Shown here: positions 18,616-27,811 of the stretch, in pieces
How positions within the stretch are numbered: the first letter of the stretch is position 1
Layout: each line of letters starts with the position of its first letter
Origin: Candidatus Microgenomates bacterium
GTDB taxonomy: Bacteria > Patescibacteriota > Microgenomatia > UBA1406 > GWC2-37-13
Assembly (NCBI GenBank): GCA_023245215.1
Contig: JAHFKS010000003.1
Location: forward strand, 1-54,655
Length of the DNA stretch: 54,655 bases
Direction of reading: 5' to 3'
Position numbers and translations under genes: made by a program
Notes under the pieces: model-generated
Seen by the model: only the letters and a program-made list of their open reading frames with translations
Database searches by the model: none
Told to the model about the DNA's origin: nothing

Positions 18616-19131
18616 ATGGTAAACATAATCAAGAAATTATTAGTTTCGCTTTTTATAATCGTTGCTTTCGTTATTTATACAAGCTTTAAAAACGAAAACC
18701 AGCAGGAAATCGCCGTTTTACCTCCGCCAAAAAATAATCAGATAATTCCAGCCGTTCCAACTACTACATCAACACGCGAACCAGTAACTTCAGCTCCGGT
18801 TTCGGCATCTACCCCGACTCCGGCGCCGACAAAACCCGTCAACAACGGCCAATATAAAGACGGCAGTTATACCGGGCCTGCAGCTGATGCTTTTTACGGA
18901 AATATCCAGGTCCAGGCAGTCATTTCCGGCGGTAAAATCACCGCAGTCAACTTCCTCCAGTACCCAAATGACAGAGAAACATCAATAATGATAAACACCC
19001 AGGCCATGCCGTATTTGCAGCAGGAGGCAATCCAGGCCCAATCCGGCAATGTCAATATTGTATCGGGCGCCACCGACACCAGCCGCGCTTTTATAGAATC
19101 TTTAAATTCTGCTTTAACCCAGGCCAAATAA
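18616..19131 (+). CDS. Membrane-anchored FMN-binding (FMN_bind) domain protein, predicted covalently flavinylated
   Basis: N-terminal TM, Pro/Thr-rich linker, GQYKDGSYTG...VSGATDTSRAFIESLNSAL; SGAT flavinylation motif. Confidence 0.9.
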   Translation: MVNIIKKLLVSLFIIVAFVIYTSFKNENQQEIAVLPPPKNNQIIPAVPTTTSTREPVTSAPVSASTPTPAPTKPVNNGQYKDGSYTGPAADAFYGNIQVQAVISGGKITAVNFLQYPNDRETSIMINTQAMPYLQQEAIQAQSGNVNIVSGATDTSRAFIESLNSALTQAK

Positions 19132-19132
19132 A

Positions 19133-19891
19133 ATGAAACAGACTCGTCTTATAATGGGGATGCCCGTAACCGTTGAAATAGTTGACAAAAACGTCCATCC
19201 TGACTCAATCGAAAAAGTTTTTGACTACTTTCAATATGTCGACGGTAAATTCAGCACTTATAAAAACACCAGCGAAATAACAAAAATCAACCTTGGAGAA
19301 ATCAAGAAGAAAGACTGGAGTCCTGACATGAAAAAAATTTTTAAACTAAGCGCTGAGACCAAAAAACAAACTAATGGTTATTTTAATATAGAACAAGCCG
19401 GCTTTTTTGACCCGTCGGGCATCGTCAAAGGCTGGGCGATTTTAAACGCGGCTGAACTTTTAAAAAAGATGGGCTACAAAAATTATTATGTCGAAGCCGG
19501 AGGAGACATCCAGGTCTCAGGAAAAAACAATAAAAACCAATACTGGCGGATTGGCATCAGAAACCCTTTCAACCGGTACCAAAATGTAAAAATAGTCAGT
19601 TTAAAAAACCGGGGCATCGCCACTTCAGGAACTTATATCCGCGGGCAGCACGTATACAACCCTTACCTTCCTAAACAATCAATAACCGATGTCGTCAGTC
19701 TGACCATCATCGGCCCGAATGTCTACGAAGCTGACCGCTACGCCACAGCCGCTTTTGCCATGGGAAAAAACGGAATTGCGTTTATCGGGAAAATAAAAGG
19801 CTTGGAAGGATATATGATTGATAATAAGGGACAGGCTACTTTTACGGGCGGTTTTAATAATTACGTTGTCCATAAAAATGAAAATAATTGA
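19133..19891 (+). CDS. apbE: ApbE-like FAD:protein FMN transferase
   Basis: MGMPVTVEI, DPSGIVKGWA, VEAGGDIQVSG, GIATSGTY, TDVVSLTIIGPN. Confidence 0.92.
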   Translation: MKQTRLIMGMPVTVEIVDKNVHPDSIEKVFDYFQYVDGKFSTYKNTSEITKINLGEIKKKDWSPDMKKIFKLSAETKKQTNGYFNIEQAGFFDPSGIVKGWAILNAAELLKKMGYKNYYVEAGGDIQVSGKNNKNQYWRIGIRNPFNRYQNVKIVSLKNRGIATSGTYIRGQHVYNPYLPKQSITDVVSLTIIGPNVYEADRYATAAFAMGKNGIAFIGKIKGLEGYMIDNKGQATFTGGFNNYVVHKNENN

Positions 19892-21398
19892 CGACTTTTT
19901 AAATCAGATCACCATGTACCGCCTCGTTCTTTATTATCTGATCGGCCTCGTTATCGTAGCAGTAATTTACAGCGCTTTTAACCTCCTGCCTTATGACCCG
20001 ATAAATATTATTTACTCTTCGTTATTTTTGGTTATATTCAGCGACTTCGTCAACGATTTATTGGCTAAGATTTTTGACGCGCCGACCAATATCGAATCAG
20101 TATATATAACCGCCCTAATCCTTGTGCTGATTATCAACCCGGTCAAGATTGTCGCCGACTTTTTATTTTTAGCCTGGGCAGCTGTTTTATCGATGGCTTC
20201 TAAATATATTTTTACGATTAACAAAAAACACGTTTTCAACCCGGCGGCTATCGCCGTTGTTCTGACGGCTTTTTTTCTTAAGCAATCTGCCAGCTGGTGG
20301 GTAAGCAATCTATCTCTTCTTCCTTATGTCATTATCGGAGGACTGTTGATAATCCGGAAAACCCAGAGAGAGAAAGTAATTTTGACTTTTATTTCCGCGG
20401 CAGTTTTGACGCTAATCGCGTTTAATTTATTAAAAGGTCCTTTTTCTTTCCCCAGCATTTTATCAAGAATGTTTTTCCATTCATCGCTTTTTTTCTTTGC
20501 CTTTGCCATGCTGACCGAGCCTTTAACCATGCCCAACACTTTGAACCTGCAGATGATTTTTGCCGCAATCGTCGGATTTTTGTTTGTCCCTAACGTTCAT
20601 GTCTTTAGCATTTATTCAACGCCGGAGCTGGCGCTAGTTGCTGGAAATATTTTTGCTTATTTCGTCAACCCAAAGCAAAAATTGGTCATCCGCCTCAAAG
20701 AAAAAATAAAACTGACAGCGGACACTTATGATTTTATTTTTCCTTTGGAGAAAAAACTGGATTTTACACCCGGACAGTATATGGAATGGACCCTTGCTCA
20801 TGAAAAAGCCGACGTCCGCGGTAACCGACGTTATTTCACCATCGCCTCATCGCCGACAGAGAACGAACTTCGAATCGGTATAAAATTCTACGAACCTGGA
20901 AGCAGCTATAAAAAAACCATGCTGGCAATGGATGAAAAAATACCAATCGTCGCCTCACAGATAACCGGCGATTTCACCTTGCCGAAAGATAAAAACAAGA
21001 AGCTTGTTTTTGTCGCCGGAGGGATAGGAGTAACTCCATTCAGAAGCATTATTAAATATTTAATTGACACGAACGAACTCCGCGACATAATAATTTTATA
21101 TTCAAACAGATATAAGTCAGAAATTGTTTATCAGGATATTTTTGCCGAAGCGCAGATAAAATTGGGAGTAAAAACCATCTATACCTTAACCGATATCACC
21201 CAAGTGCCTGCTGAATGGATGGGGGAAAAAGGAAGAATCAATGAGGAAATGATAAAAAAAGAAGTTCCTGATTTTAAAGAAAGGATTTATTATCTGTCCG
21301 GACCCCACAATATGGTTGTCGGATTCGAGAAGGCTTTAAAAAATTCCGGAATAAGCAAAAAAAATATAAAGATTGATTTTTTTCCCGGCTTCGTCTAA
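19878..21398 (+). CDS. NqrB/RnfD-like membrane domain fused to ferredoxin-NAD(P)+ reductase domain
   Basis: Multi-TM N-half with KYIFTINKKHVFNPAA and SASWWV; C-half with RRYFTIASSP, FVAGGIGVTPFRSI, YYLSGPHNMV. Confidence 0.87.
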   Translation: MKIIDDFLNQITMYRLVLYYLIGLVIVAVIYSAFNLLPYDPINIIYSSLFLVIFSDFVNDLLAKIFDAPTNIESVYITALILVLIINPVKIVADFLFLAWAAVLSMASKYIFTINKKHVFNPAAIAVVLTAFFLKQSASWWVSNLSLLPYVIIGGLLIIRKTQREKVILTFISAAVLTLIAFNLLKGPFSFPSILSRMFFHSSLFFFAFAMLTEPLTMPNTLNLQMIFAAIVGFLFVPNVHVFSIYSTPELALVAGNIFAYFVNPKQKLVIRLKEKIKLTADTYDFIFPLEKKLDFTPGQYMEWTLAHEKADVRGNRRYFTIASSPTENELRIGIKFYEPGSSYKKTMLAMDEKIPIVASQITGDFTLPKDKNKKLVFVAGGIGVTPFRSIIKYLIDTNELRDIIILYSNRYKSEIVYQDIFAEAQIKLGVKTIYTLTDITQVPAEWMGEKGRINEEMIKKEVPDFKERIYYLSGPHNMVVGFEKALKNSGISKKNIKIDFFPGFV

Positions 21399-22924
21399 TC
21401 AAAAATATAATAGGCGGATTTTTTAAAGTAATATATTTTTGAATAATTTTTTTTATCTAAGTCTTTCTTCGTCAAGGCAGTCAGACAGGTTTCGTCTATT
21501 ATTGTTTCATTGAGATTCTCCGGAACAACTGCTTCGTTAGCATAGCACGCCTCGAATCTATTTTTGTTGAAAAAGTAGCGGTCATAATTTTTTTTGAGCA
21601 TTTTGGGCAAAGTTCCCAGCTTTTCTTTTGTCAAATCGGACATAAACAGATAACTAAGAAATGTTGAGTACGGCAGGGGAGACCTGACGAGGTATTTTTT
21701 AGTGGAACCGTTTAAAAAAACCGAAAGCTCTTTGTCTTTTTCATTAAAAATATTCGCATAGAGCTGCGGCCTGATGGAAAAATAATTGTAAAAAAATGTT
21801 CCCGCCTCAAAAACAATTGCTGCCAGAAAAATAAGAATAATTGAGTATTTTAAATATTTATTATATTTTTTCAGTTTTTCATATCCAAAAATCATTCCTT
21901 CGGCGATCAGGGCCGAAAGTCCTACTGCAGCCAAAGACGAACGGATGGAAAAAGTCAAAGAATAACTATTGATGACCGATGGAATCATTCCCAGAACTGC
22001 CAACCCTATCAAAAAATAACCGCCCAGCGTCTTTTTATTCAGAGAAACTATCCCTAAAAAATAGAATAAAAAAAATGAGGCGAAAAACTGTCCGGCGACT
22101 CCGTTATTGTATTGGGGAATATAATCACCGGATTTAAACAAATAAGACAGTCCCAGGCCTTTTAGTAAACTATTAAAGATATGTGTAAACTGCCCTAACA
22201 ATGTTTTTCCGCTGAAGAAAATTATCTCGTTCATAGACCTTGACTTCAAATTATTTTCTATAAAAAAACTGATTATTATCGAAAATAAAAATAGCAAAAA
22301 ATAATATGTCGAAGAAACCAGGTATTTCTTTAAGGAAAATTTCTTTGAAATCTGTTCGTATAACTCAAAGTAAAAAGGAACAATAATGATTAACGGCCGA
22401 AAACCCTGATAGGAAAAAAAGGCAAAAAAATAAAACAGACAGGAAAGAATTTTTTTTCTGCGCAGCTGAAGTATTACCGCCGTCAGTAAAAAAGGCAGAG
22501 CCAGATTTATTTCCAAACCCATCCGGCTTATGTTGAAAATCCAGGGGCTGAAGCAAAAAACTAGAGCCGTCAAATAAGAAATGTTTTTTTTCTTTGTCAA
22601 TAAAAAAACCAGTTCAAATATCAATAAAGGAAGGAGAGACGCCGGCAGGACAAAAGCCAGGCGGGAGTTAAAGACATTTCTAACTATGGGCAGCTTCCAC
22701 CATAAAACGTCATAGTACATGGGAATCAACGGTGAATTGGGTGAGATTCTTTCGAATTTAAGAGGCATATAATTTCCAAAAAGGTCGTGGCCGGTCTTGG
22801 ATATCGAATACCCTGTCAATGACAGATCACGTTCATCCGGAAGAAGAAAGCTTTGGTCAAGAAAGACTATCCTTAATATAAGGAACAAAAAACTGACGCC
22901 GATAATGATTTTGAACCGGTCCAT
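21395..22924 (-). CDS. GT39-like/polytopic membrane glycosyltransferase
   Basis: LLPDERDLSLTGYSISKTG... and many TM helices. Confidence 0.75.
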   Translation of the reverse strand: MDRFKIIIGVSFLFLILRIVFLDQSFLLPDERDLSLTGYSISKTGHDLFGNYMPLKFERISPNSPLIPMYYDVLWWKLPIVRNVFNSRLAFVLPASLLPLLIFELVFLLTKKKNISYLTALVFCFSPWIFNISRMGLEINLALPFLLTAVILQLRRKKILSCLFYFFAFFSYQGFRPLIIIVPFYFELYEQISKKFSLKKYLVSSTYYFLLFLFSIIISFFIENNLKSRSMNEIIFFSGKTLLGQFTHIFNSLLKGLGLSYLFKSGDYIPQYNNGVAGQFFASFFLFYFLGIVSLNKKTLGGYFLIGLAVLGMIPSVINSYSLTFSIRSSLAAVGLSALIAEGMIFGYEKLKKYNKYLKYSIILIFLAAIVFEAGTFFYNYFSIRPQLYANIFNEKDKELSVFLNGSTKKYLVRSPLPYSTFLSYLFMSDLTKEKLGTLPKMLKKNYDRYFFNKNRFEACYANEAVVPENLNETIIDETCLTALTKKDLDKKNYSKIYYFKKSAYYIFD

Positions 22925-22953
22925 CTTAGGGCTATTATAGTATAATATCCTTT

Positions 22954-23601
22954 ATGAATAACAAAAATATACTGATTGGCGCAGTTTCAGTTGTCGGCAC
23001 CTTTATCCTTCTGTTTATCGTCTATTCCCTGGTCAACACTCCCCAAAAAACCGACTTTCCCGAAATCAATCAAGTGAGAAGCAGCGACCATACTTCCTGG
23101 TCAAAAGATAACAAAAACCTACTAGTAGAATACAGTGACATCCAGTGCCCGGCCTGCAAAAGCTTCCACGACCTTTTCCGGACTTTTGAAGCTTCATCCA
23201 GCCCTGACTTTAAAATCACCCAAAAAACTACTTTGGTTTTCCGTCACTTCCCGCTATTTCAGATTCATCAGAATTCGCTGGTTGCCGCTTATGCAGCTGA
23301 AGCAGCTTCTCTCCAAGGCAAGTTCTGGGAAATGACTAATGCTTTATATGACAAGCAGGTCCAATGGTCAACTCTTGGAAACCCAAGGGATTTTTTCACC
23401 GGCGTCGCCAAAGAATTAAAGCTCGATACGGATAAGTTCAAAAAAGATATGGATTCTCAGGCTGTCAAAAACCGCGTCCAAGCCAACTTAACCGAAGGTA
23501 ACAATATTGGCGTCAACTCAACTCCAACTTTTTTCCTCAATGGAAAAAAGGTTGATGTCAATTCTATCAATGATTTTAAAAAATTGCTCAACTCCCAATG
23601 A
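22954..23601 (+). CDS. DsbA-family thioredoxin-fold protein, membrane anchored
   Basis: N-terminal TM, YSDIQCPACKSFHD (CPAC), NNIGVNSTPTFFLNGKKV. Confidence 0.92.
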   Translation: MNNKNILIGAVSVVGTFILLFIVYSLVNTPQKTDFPEINQVRSSDHTSWSKDNKNLLVEYSDIQCPACKSFHDLFRTFEASSSPDFKITQKTTLVFRHFPLFQIHQNSLVAAYAAEAASLQGKFWEMTNALYDKQVQWSTLGNPRDFFTGVAKELKLDTDKFKKDMDSQAVKNRVQANLTEGNNIGVNSTPTFFLNGKKVDVNSINDFKKLLNSQ

Positions 23602-24704
23602 AGAAAAAAATCAACGTCGGCCTTGTTTTTGGCGGAAGAAGCGGTGAACACGAAGTCTCGCTCTTATCTGCCAAGTCAATCTTTAACGCCCTGGACAAAA
23701 ATAAATATAACGTCTTTCTAATAGGTGTTGATAAACAGGGCCACTGGCTTCTGGGTAACCCGGCAAACTATCTGCTCCACTCGGAAAATCCAAAATTAAT
23801 CGCCCTGAATAAATCCGCGGCAAAAACCATCACCCCTGTCAGCAAAGCGGAAAAAGGGGAAATAATCGCTGTAGAAACAGGAAAAGAATTGGGCAAAATC
23901 GACGTCTTTTTTCCAATTATTCACGGAACATACGGCGAAGACGGAACTTTGCAGGGAATGTTCGAGATGATTAACGTCGCTTATGTCGGAGCCGGCGTCA
24001 CCGGATCGGCCATTGGCATGGATAAGGATTTTCAAAAAAAACTTCTCAAGCAGGCCGGCTTAAATGTCGCCGATTTTTTTACCGTGAAAAAAAGCGCTTA
24101 CAGCGATAATACGATCGGCGAAGTTGAAAAAAAATTCAAGTATCCGGTGTTCGTCAAACCGGCAAACCTGGGCTCGTCTGTCGGAATATCAAAAGCCCAT
24201 AACCGGAAGGAATTAATTGAGTCTATAAAAGACGCCTACAAATACGACACAAAAATAATGGTCGAAGAATATATTAAAGGAAGGGAGATAGAATGTTCGG
24301 TGCTGGGCAATGACAACCCCGTAGCTTCTGTACCCGGTGAAGTAAAACCCCACCATGAATTTTACTCCTATGAAGCAAAATACATCGACGAGAACGGAGC
24401 CGGCCTGATTATCCCGGCTGACCTCCCTAAAGAATTGACGTTAGAGATCCAAAAAGCCGCCGTCAAAACCTTTACTTCGCTCGACTGCGCCGGCTTTGCC
24501 CGGGTTGATTTCTTTTTGACTCCGGAGAATAAAGTATATGTCAATGAAATCAACACGCTGCCGGGTTTTACCAAAATCAGCATGTTTCCCAAACTTTTCG
24601 GCGCGACGGGAATTCCATACGCTGAACTTTTGGATAGGTTGATAAATCTGGCTTTGGATAAAAAGAGAGAAAAAGATAAGCTCGCCCGCAGTTATACTCC
24701 CTGA
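23598..24704 (+). CDS. ddl: D-alanine--D-alanine ligase
   Basis: VFGGRSGEHEVSLLSAKS, HGTYGEDGTLQG, EINTLPGFTKISMFPKL. Confidence 0.96.
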   Translation: MKKKINVGLVFGGRSGEHEVSLLSAKSIFNALDKNKYNVFLIGVDKQGHWLLGNPANYLLHSENPKLIALNKSAAKTITPVSKAEKGEIIAVETGKELGKIDVFFPIIHGTYGEDGTLQGMFEMINVAYVGAGVTGSAIGMDKDFQKKLLKQAGLNVADFFTVKKSAYSDNTIGEVEKKFKYPVFVKPANLGSSVGISKAHNRKELIESIKDAYKYDTKIMVEEYIKGREIECSVLGNDNPVASVPGEVKPHHEFYSYEAKYIDENGAGLIIPADLPKELTLEIQKAAVKTFTSLDCAGFARVDFFLTPENKVYVNEINTLPGFTKISMFPKLFGATGIPYAELLDRLINLALDKKREKDKLARSYTP

Positions 24705-26017
24705 AAAAATTCGTTTTTTTTCTTCAGCCAAAAACCGTTCTGGCGGCAAAGTTTTCTGGCATCTGATTTTTCTTTGAGAATTTTTTTTACGGCTTCTTCC
24801 AAAAATATTTCATTTTGCGATCCCTTGACCAGGATAACGGCCCGGTAGGGGAGAGACTTTCGCAGAAAATCTCCGACCTCAACCGCCGACTTGAACCATC
24901 TGCCTTTAATTTTAGGAACAATATATTTTTTCATGTTTGGCCCGACGCAAAAAACCTGGTCGGTTTTCAAATCAATAATTTTTTCGGCGACCGCCTCGTG
25001 CTCCATCTTTGTTTCCTGCCCTAGCTCCCTCATGTCGCCTAATATCAAAACAAGCGGCCGGTTTTCTTTTTCAGACAGCTCTTCAGCCATCTCCAGGAAG
25101 GTCAAAACCGAGGCCTTGGAGGCATTGTACGATGAATCAATAATAATCGACGAGTTTACGCCGGCGAAAATACTGCTGCGTCCGGCAGGCACAGTAAAGT
25201 TCTTTTCCAAGCCGTTGGCAATCTGTTTGTCAGTTAATTCCAGGCTTTTCCCGACCGCTATCGTTGCCGCAAAAACCTCAAGATAACCCTTAGGCAGTGC
25301 GAAGTTTTTTATATTTATTTCCAATTCATTATTTGTTTCTGTCAGAAAATATTTGAAGGAAGTTTTTTTCAGGTCGACTTCGTAACCGGTAAACTTAATG
25401 TCCGCCTCATCATTTTTCCCAAACGAAATGAGATTTGCTTGCGGGGAGATTTGAGATTTGAGATTTTCATTATATATTCCTACAACCGGATTGACTTTAT
25501 TAATAATCTTGAGCTTCTCTTTGGCGATTCTTTTGACAATATATTCGAGCCTTTTGTCTTCGCTCAAATCCTGCTTGAACAGTTCGTCAAACTGAAGGGT
25601 GTGGACCGGGTAGACATTTAAAACCACGGAAATATCAGGATGGACAATCGACAATAAGTAGTCCATGTTTTTCGGGGGAAGGGGGGAGTCAATCCCCATT
25701 TCGACAACCAGGTGGCTTATTCCTTTTAAGTGATTGATTTTAAAGGGGGCGGAGAAAACTATTCTCAGCCAATCGGAAAATTCATAATGGCCCGGGTCAA
25801 TTCCCAAAATGCCCAGGGGAATGCCCGTCTCGGAATTACCTTCCTTGATGACCTGGACTTTAAAATAATCTTCCATCATGGCATGGACGGCATTTCTCGT
25901 CGAGGACTTCCCGACCGAACCGGTAATGCCGATTACTTTCGGTTTGTGCAAAAAAAGGGAAAGCCTGGCAAAAAAACGCAGGTAATAAAGTAAAATCCAG
26001 GCAAAAATATTTTTCAT
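24692..26017 (-). CDS. MurF-like UDP-N-acetylmuramoyl-tripeptide--D-alanyl-D-alanine ligase
   Basis: GITGSVGKSSTRNAVHAMM P-loop, Mur ligase blocks, LILGDMRELGQE. Confidence 0.88.
   Translation of the reverse strand: MKNIFAWILLYYLRFFARLSLFLHKPKVIGITGSVGKSSTRNAVHAMMEDYFKVQVIKEGNSETGIPLGILGIDPGHYEFSDWLRIVFSAPFKINHLKGISHLVVEMGIDSPLPPKNMDYLLSIVHPDISVVLNVYPVHTLQFDELFKQDLSEDKRLEYIVKRIAKEKLKIINKVNPVVGIYNENLKSQISPQANLISFGKNDEADIKFTGYEVDLKKTSFKYFLTETNNELEINIKNFALPKGYLEVFAATIAVGKSLELTDKQIANGLEKNFTVPAGRSSIFAGVNSSIIIDSSYNASKASVLTFLEMAEELSEKENRPLVLILGDMRELGQETKMEHEAVAEKIIDLKTDQVFCVGPNMKKYIVPKIKGRWFKSAVEVGDFLRKSLPYRAVILVKGSQNEIFLEEAVKKILKEKSDARKLCRQNGFWLKKKNEFFQGV
25446..25466. repeat. Heptamer tandem repeat (GAGATTT)x3 inside murF-like CDS
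   Basis: gagatttgagatttgagattt; further single copy at 25430-25436; encodes LKSQISP-type peptide. Confidence 0.8.
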
Positions 26018-26018
26018 A

Positions 26019-26846
26019 TTAATATACTTTGACTAAACCTTTTTGCAAAACTTTCTTAAAACTCGAATATAGAAATAGAATAGATAAAATCAGATAAAAC
26101 AAATTAATCACAAAACTTATATAAAACTTTCCCGGGTCAGTATAGCCTTTAGAGATAATTTCCCTGGCGCCTTCGAAAACATAGCTGGCTGGAATAAACA
26201 AGGCAATTTTTTGCGCCCAGCCGGGGAGCGTTGAAACCGGGTAATAAATAGCGGCAAACGGCCCTATAAGCCAAGCAAAAGTCCAAGCCAAAGTCTGGAC
26301 TTTGGTGCCGAATCTTAATATTAATCCAGAAACCAAAAAACCGACCCACCACCCGGTCATAAACATTAAAAATATGATCGGAATAAAATACCAGCTGAAA
26401 AAAAACATCTGTATTTTATAAGCCAGGTAGATAACCAGCATGGCAAAAGGAAAGCTCATCGCCGCCTTGGTGATGCCGACAATGATAAACGACGTCACCC
26501 ACTCGCTGAAATTAATCGGCGAAACAAAGATATTAATCATATTTCTGTTCCAGAGCTCCTCAAGCAGATTGACGGTTATCTCGTACTGGGCCCGCCAGAC
26601 AATGAGCCAGAACATATGGCCGGACAGAATAATGAGAATGATCGGCGGCGCGTTCGGAGCAAATGACTTGAAAAAAGTACTCGTCAATCCCCAAATCATC
26701 AAATCAATTGTCGGCCAATAAAAGGCATCTCCGATCCTGTCCCAGCTGTGTCTGAACAGATAGTAAAACCGCAACACCAAAGCATAAATTCTGTTAAATT
26801 TCATCTTTTGCTTTCTTCGGGGCAACTTGTAAAAAATAATCTTCAA
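26019..26846 (-). CDS. ABC-2 type transporter permease
   Basis: Six-TM ABC-2 permease pattern, adjacent to an ATPase gene. Confidence 0.85.
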   Translation of the reverse strand: MKIIFYKLPRRKQKMKFNRIYALVLRFYYLFRHSWDRIGDAFYWPTIDLMIWGLTSTFFKSFAPNAPPIILIILSGHMFWLIVWRAQYEITVNLLEELWNRNMINIFVSPINFSEWVTSFIIVGITKAAMSFPFAMLVIYLAYKIQMFFFSWYFIPIIFLMFMTGWWVGFLVSGLILRFGTKVQTLAWTFAWLIGPFAAIYYPVSTLPGWAQKIALFIPASYVFEGAREIISKGYTDPGKFYISFVINLFYLILSILFLYSSFKKVLQKGLVKVY

Positions 26847-27717
26847 GAGTCGGTTTGTCTATGCTTATCTGGTCATACACAACCCCTCTGTCCATCAACT
26901 CTCTCAAAAAACCCGGGATGTCTTTTTCTTTTAAGTCGACGACGATATTCCTCGCTTCTAATTTATAATGCACCTTTTTGTTCTGGCAGATTTCGATTGT
27001 CCTTTTGAGTCCGTCAGGAACGTTGAGGGCGACGTGGCAGATCTCAATCGTCTTGGCTAATTTTTCCGGAGTGTCGTTGGCGATTACTTTTCCGTGGTTG
27101 ATAAAAACGACGCGGTCGCAGACTTCCTCGACTTCACCCATATTATGCGACGTCCAGATAATTGAAACATTAAACATGTTTCTTTCTTTTACCAAAATCT
27201 TTCTTATGTAGTCGGAGGTCTCCGGATCCAAAGAGGCAGTCGGTTCGTCGAGAAGCAAAACCTTCGGGTGATTGATAAAAGCTTTTGCCAGATTGACCCG
27301 CGTCACTTCGCCCGACGATAGTTCTTTCATCTGTTCTTTAAACAATTTATTCAGCCGGAAAACCTCGACTAATTTTCTAACTCTTTCTTTTCTGTTTTTA
27401 ATTTCATAAAGATAAGAAGTATAGGTGAGATTTTCCTCGACGGTCAAAAGCCAGGGCAGCTGGGTATAAGTCGAGGAAAAATTGACTTGCTCCAGAATCT
27501 CCTCCCGGTTTTCCAGCAGGTTTTTGCCAAAATACCTGACTTCGCCGTTGGTCGGAGTCAAAACACCCAGAAGCATCTGGATAGTCGTGGTTTTACCGGC
27601 TCCGTTGGCTCCTAAAAGACCCAATATCTCGCCTTCCTTCAAAGAAAAGGAAACATTGTTTACCGCAGTAAACTTGCCGAATTTTTTCGTCAGGCTCATA
27701 GCCTGTAGGATGTCCAT
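26794..27717 (-). CDS. ABC transporter ATP-binding protein
   Basis: LLGANGAGKTTTIQMLLG, LSSGEVTRVNLAKA, LLLDEPTASLDPE. Confidence 0.96.
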   Translation of the reverse strand: MDILQAMSLTKKFGKFTAVNNVSFSLKEGEILGLLGANGAGKTTTIQMLLGVLTPTNGEVRYFGKNLLENREEILEQVNFSSTYTQLPWLLTVEENLTYTSYLYEIKNRKERVRKLVEVFRLNKLFKEQMKELSSGEVTRVNLAKAFINHPKVLLLDEPTASLDPETSDYIRKILVKERNMFNVSIIWTSHNMGEVEEVCDRVVFINHGKVIANDTPEKLAKTIEICHVALNVPDGLKRTIEICQNKKVHYKLEARNIVVDLKEKDIPGFLRELMDRGVVYDQISIDKPTLEDYFLQVAPKKAKDEI

Positions 27718-27811
27718 ATTCTGATTATAGCAGTTTGCTTGCCAAACTTAAAAAAGAGCCTAGTAGTAATATAAAATTGATTTTTTTATTATTTATAGTA
27801 AAATATTGCCA

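Noticed and set aside
20285-20300. CTGCCAGCTGGTGG, near match to the palindrome at 3175
   Set aside because: Encodes SASWWV, a natural-looking motif of the NqrB/RnfD-like domain; two mismatches, so not counted as a repeat copy
24891-25286. 131-aa + ORF antisense to murF
   Set aside because: Shadow of a well-supported Mur ligase
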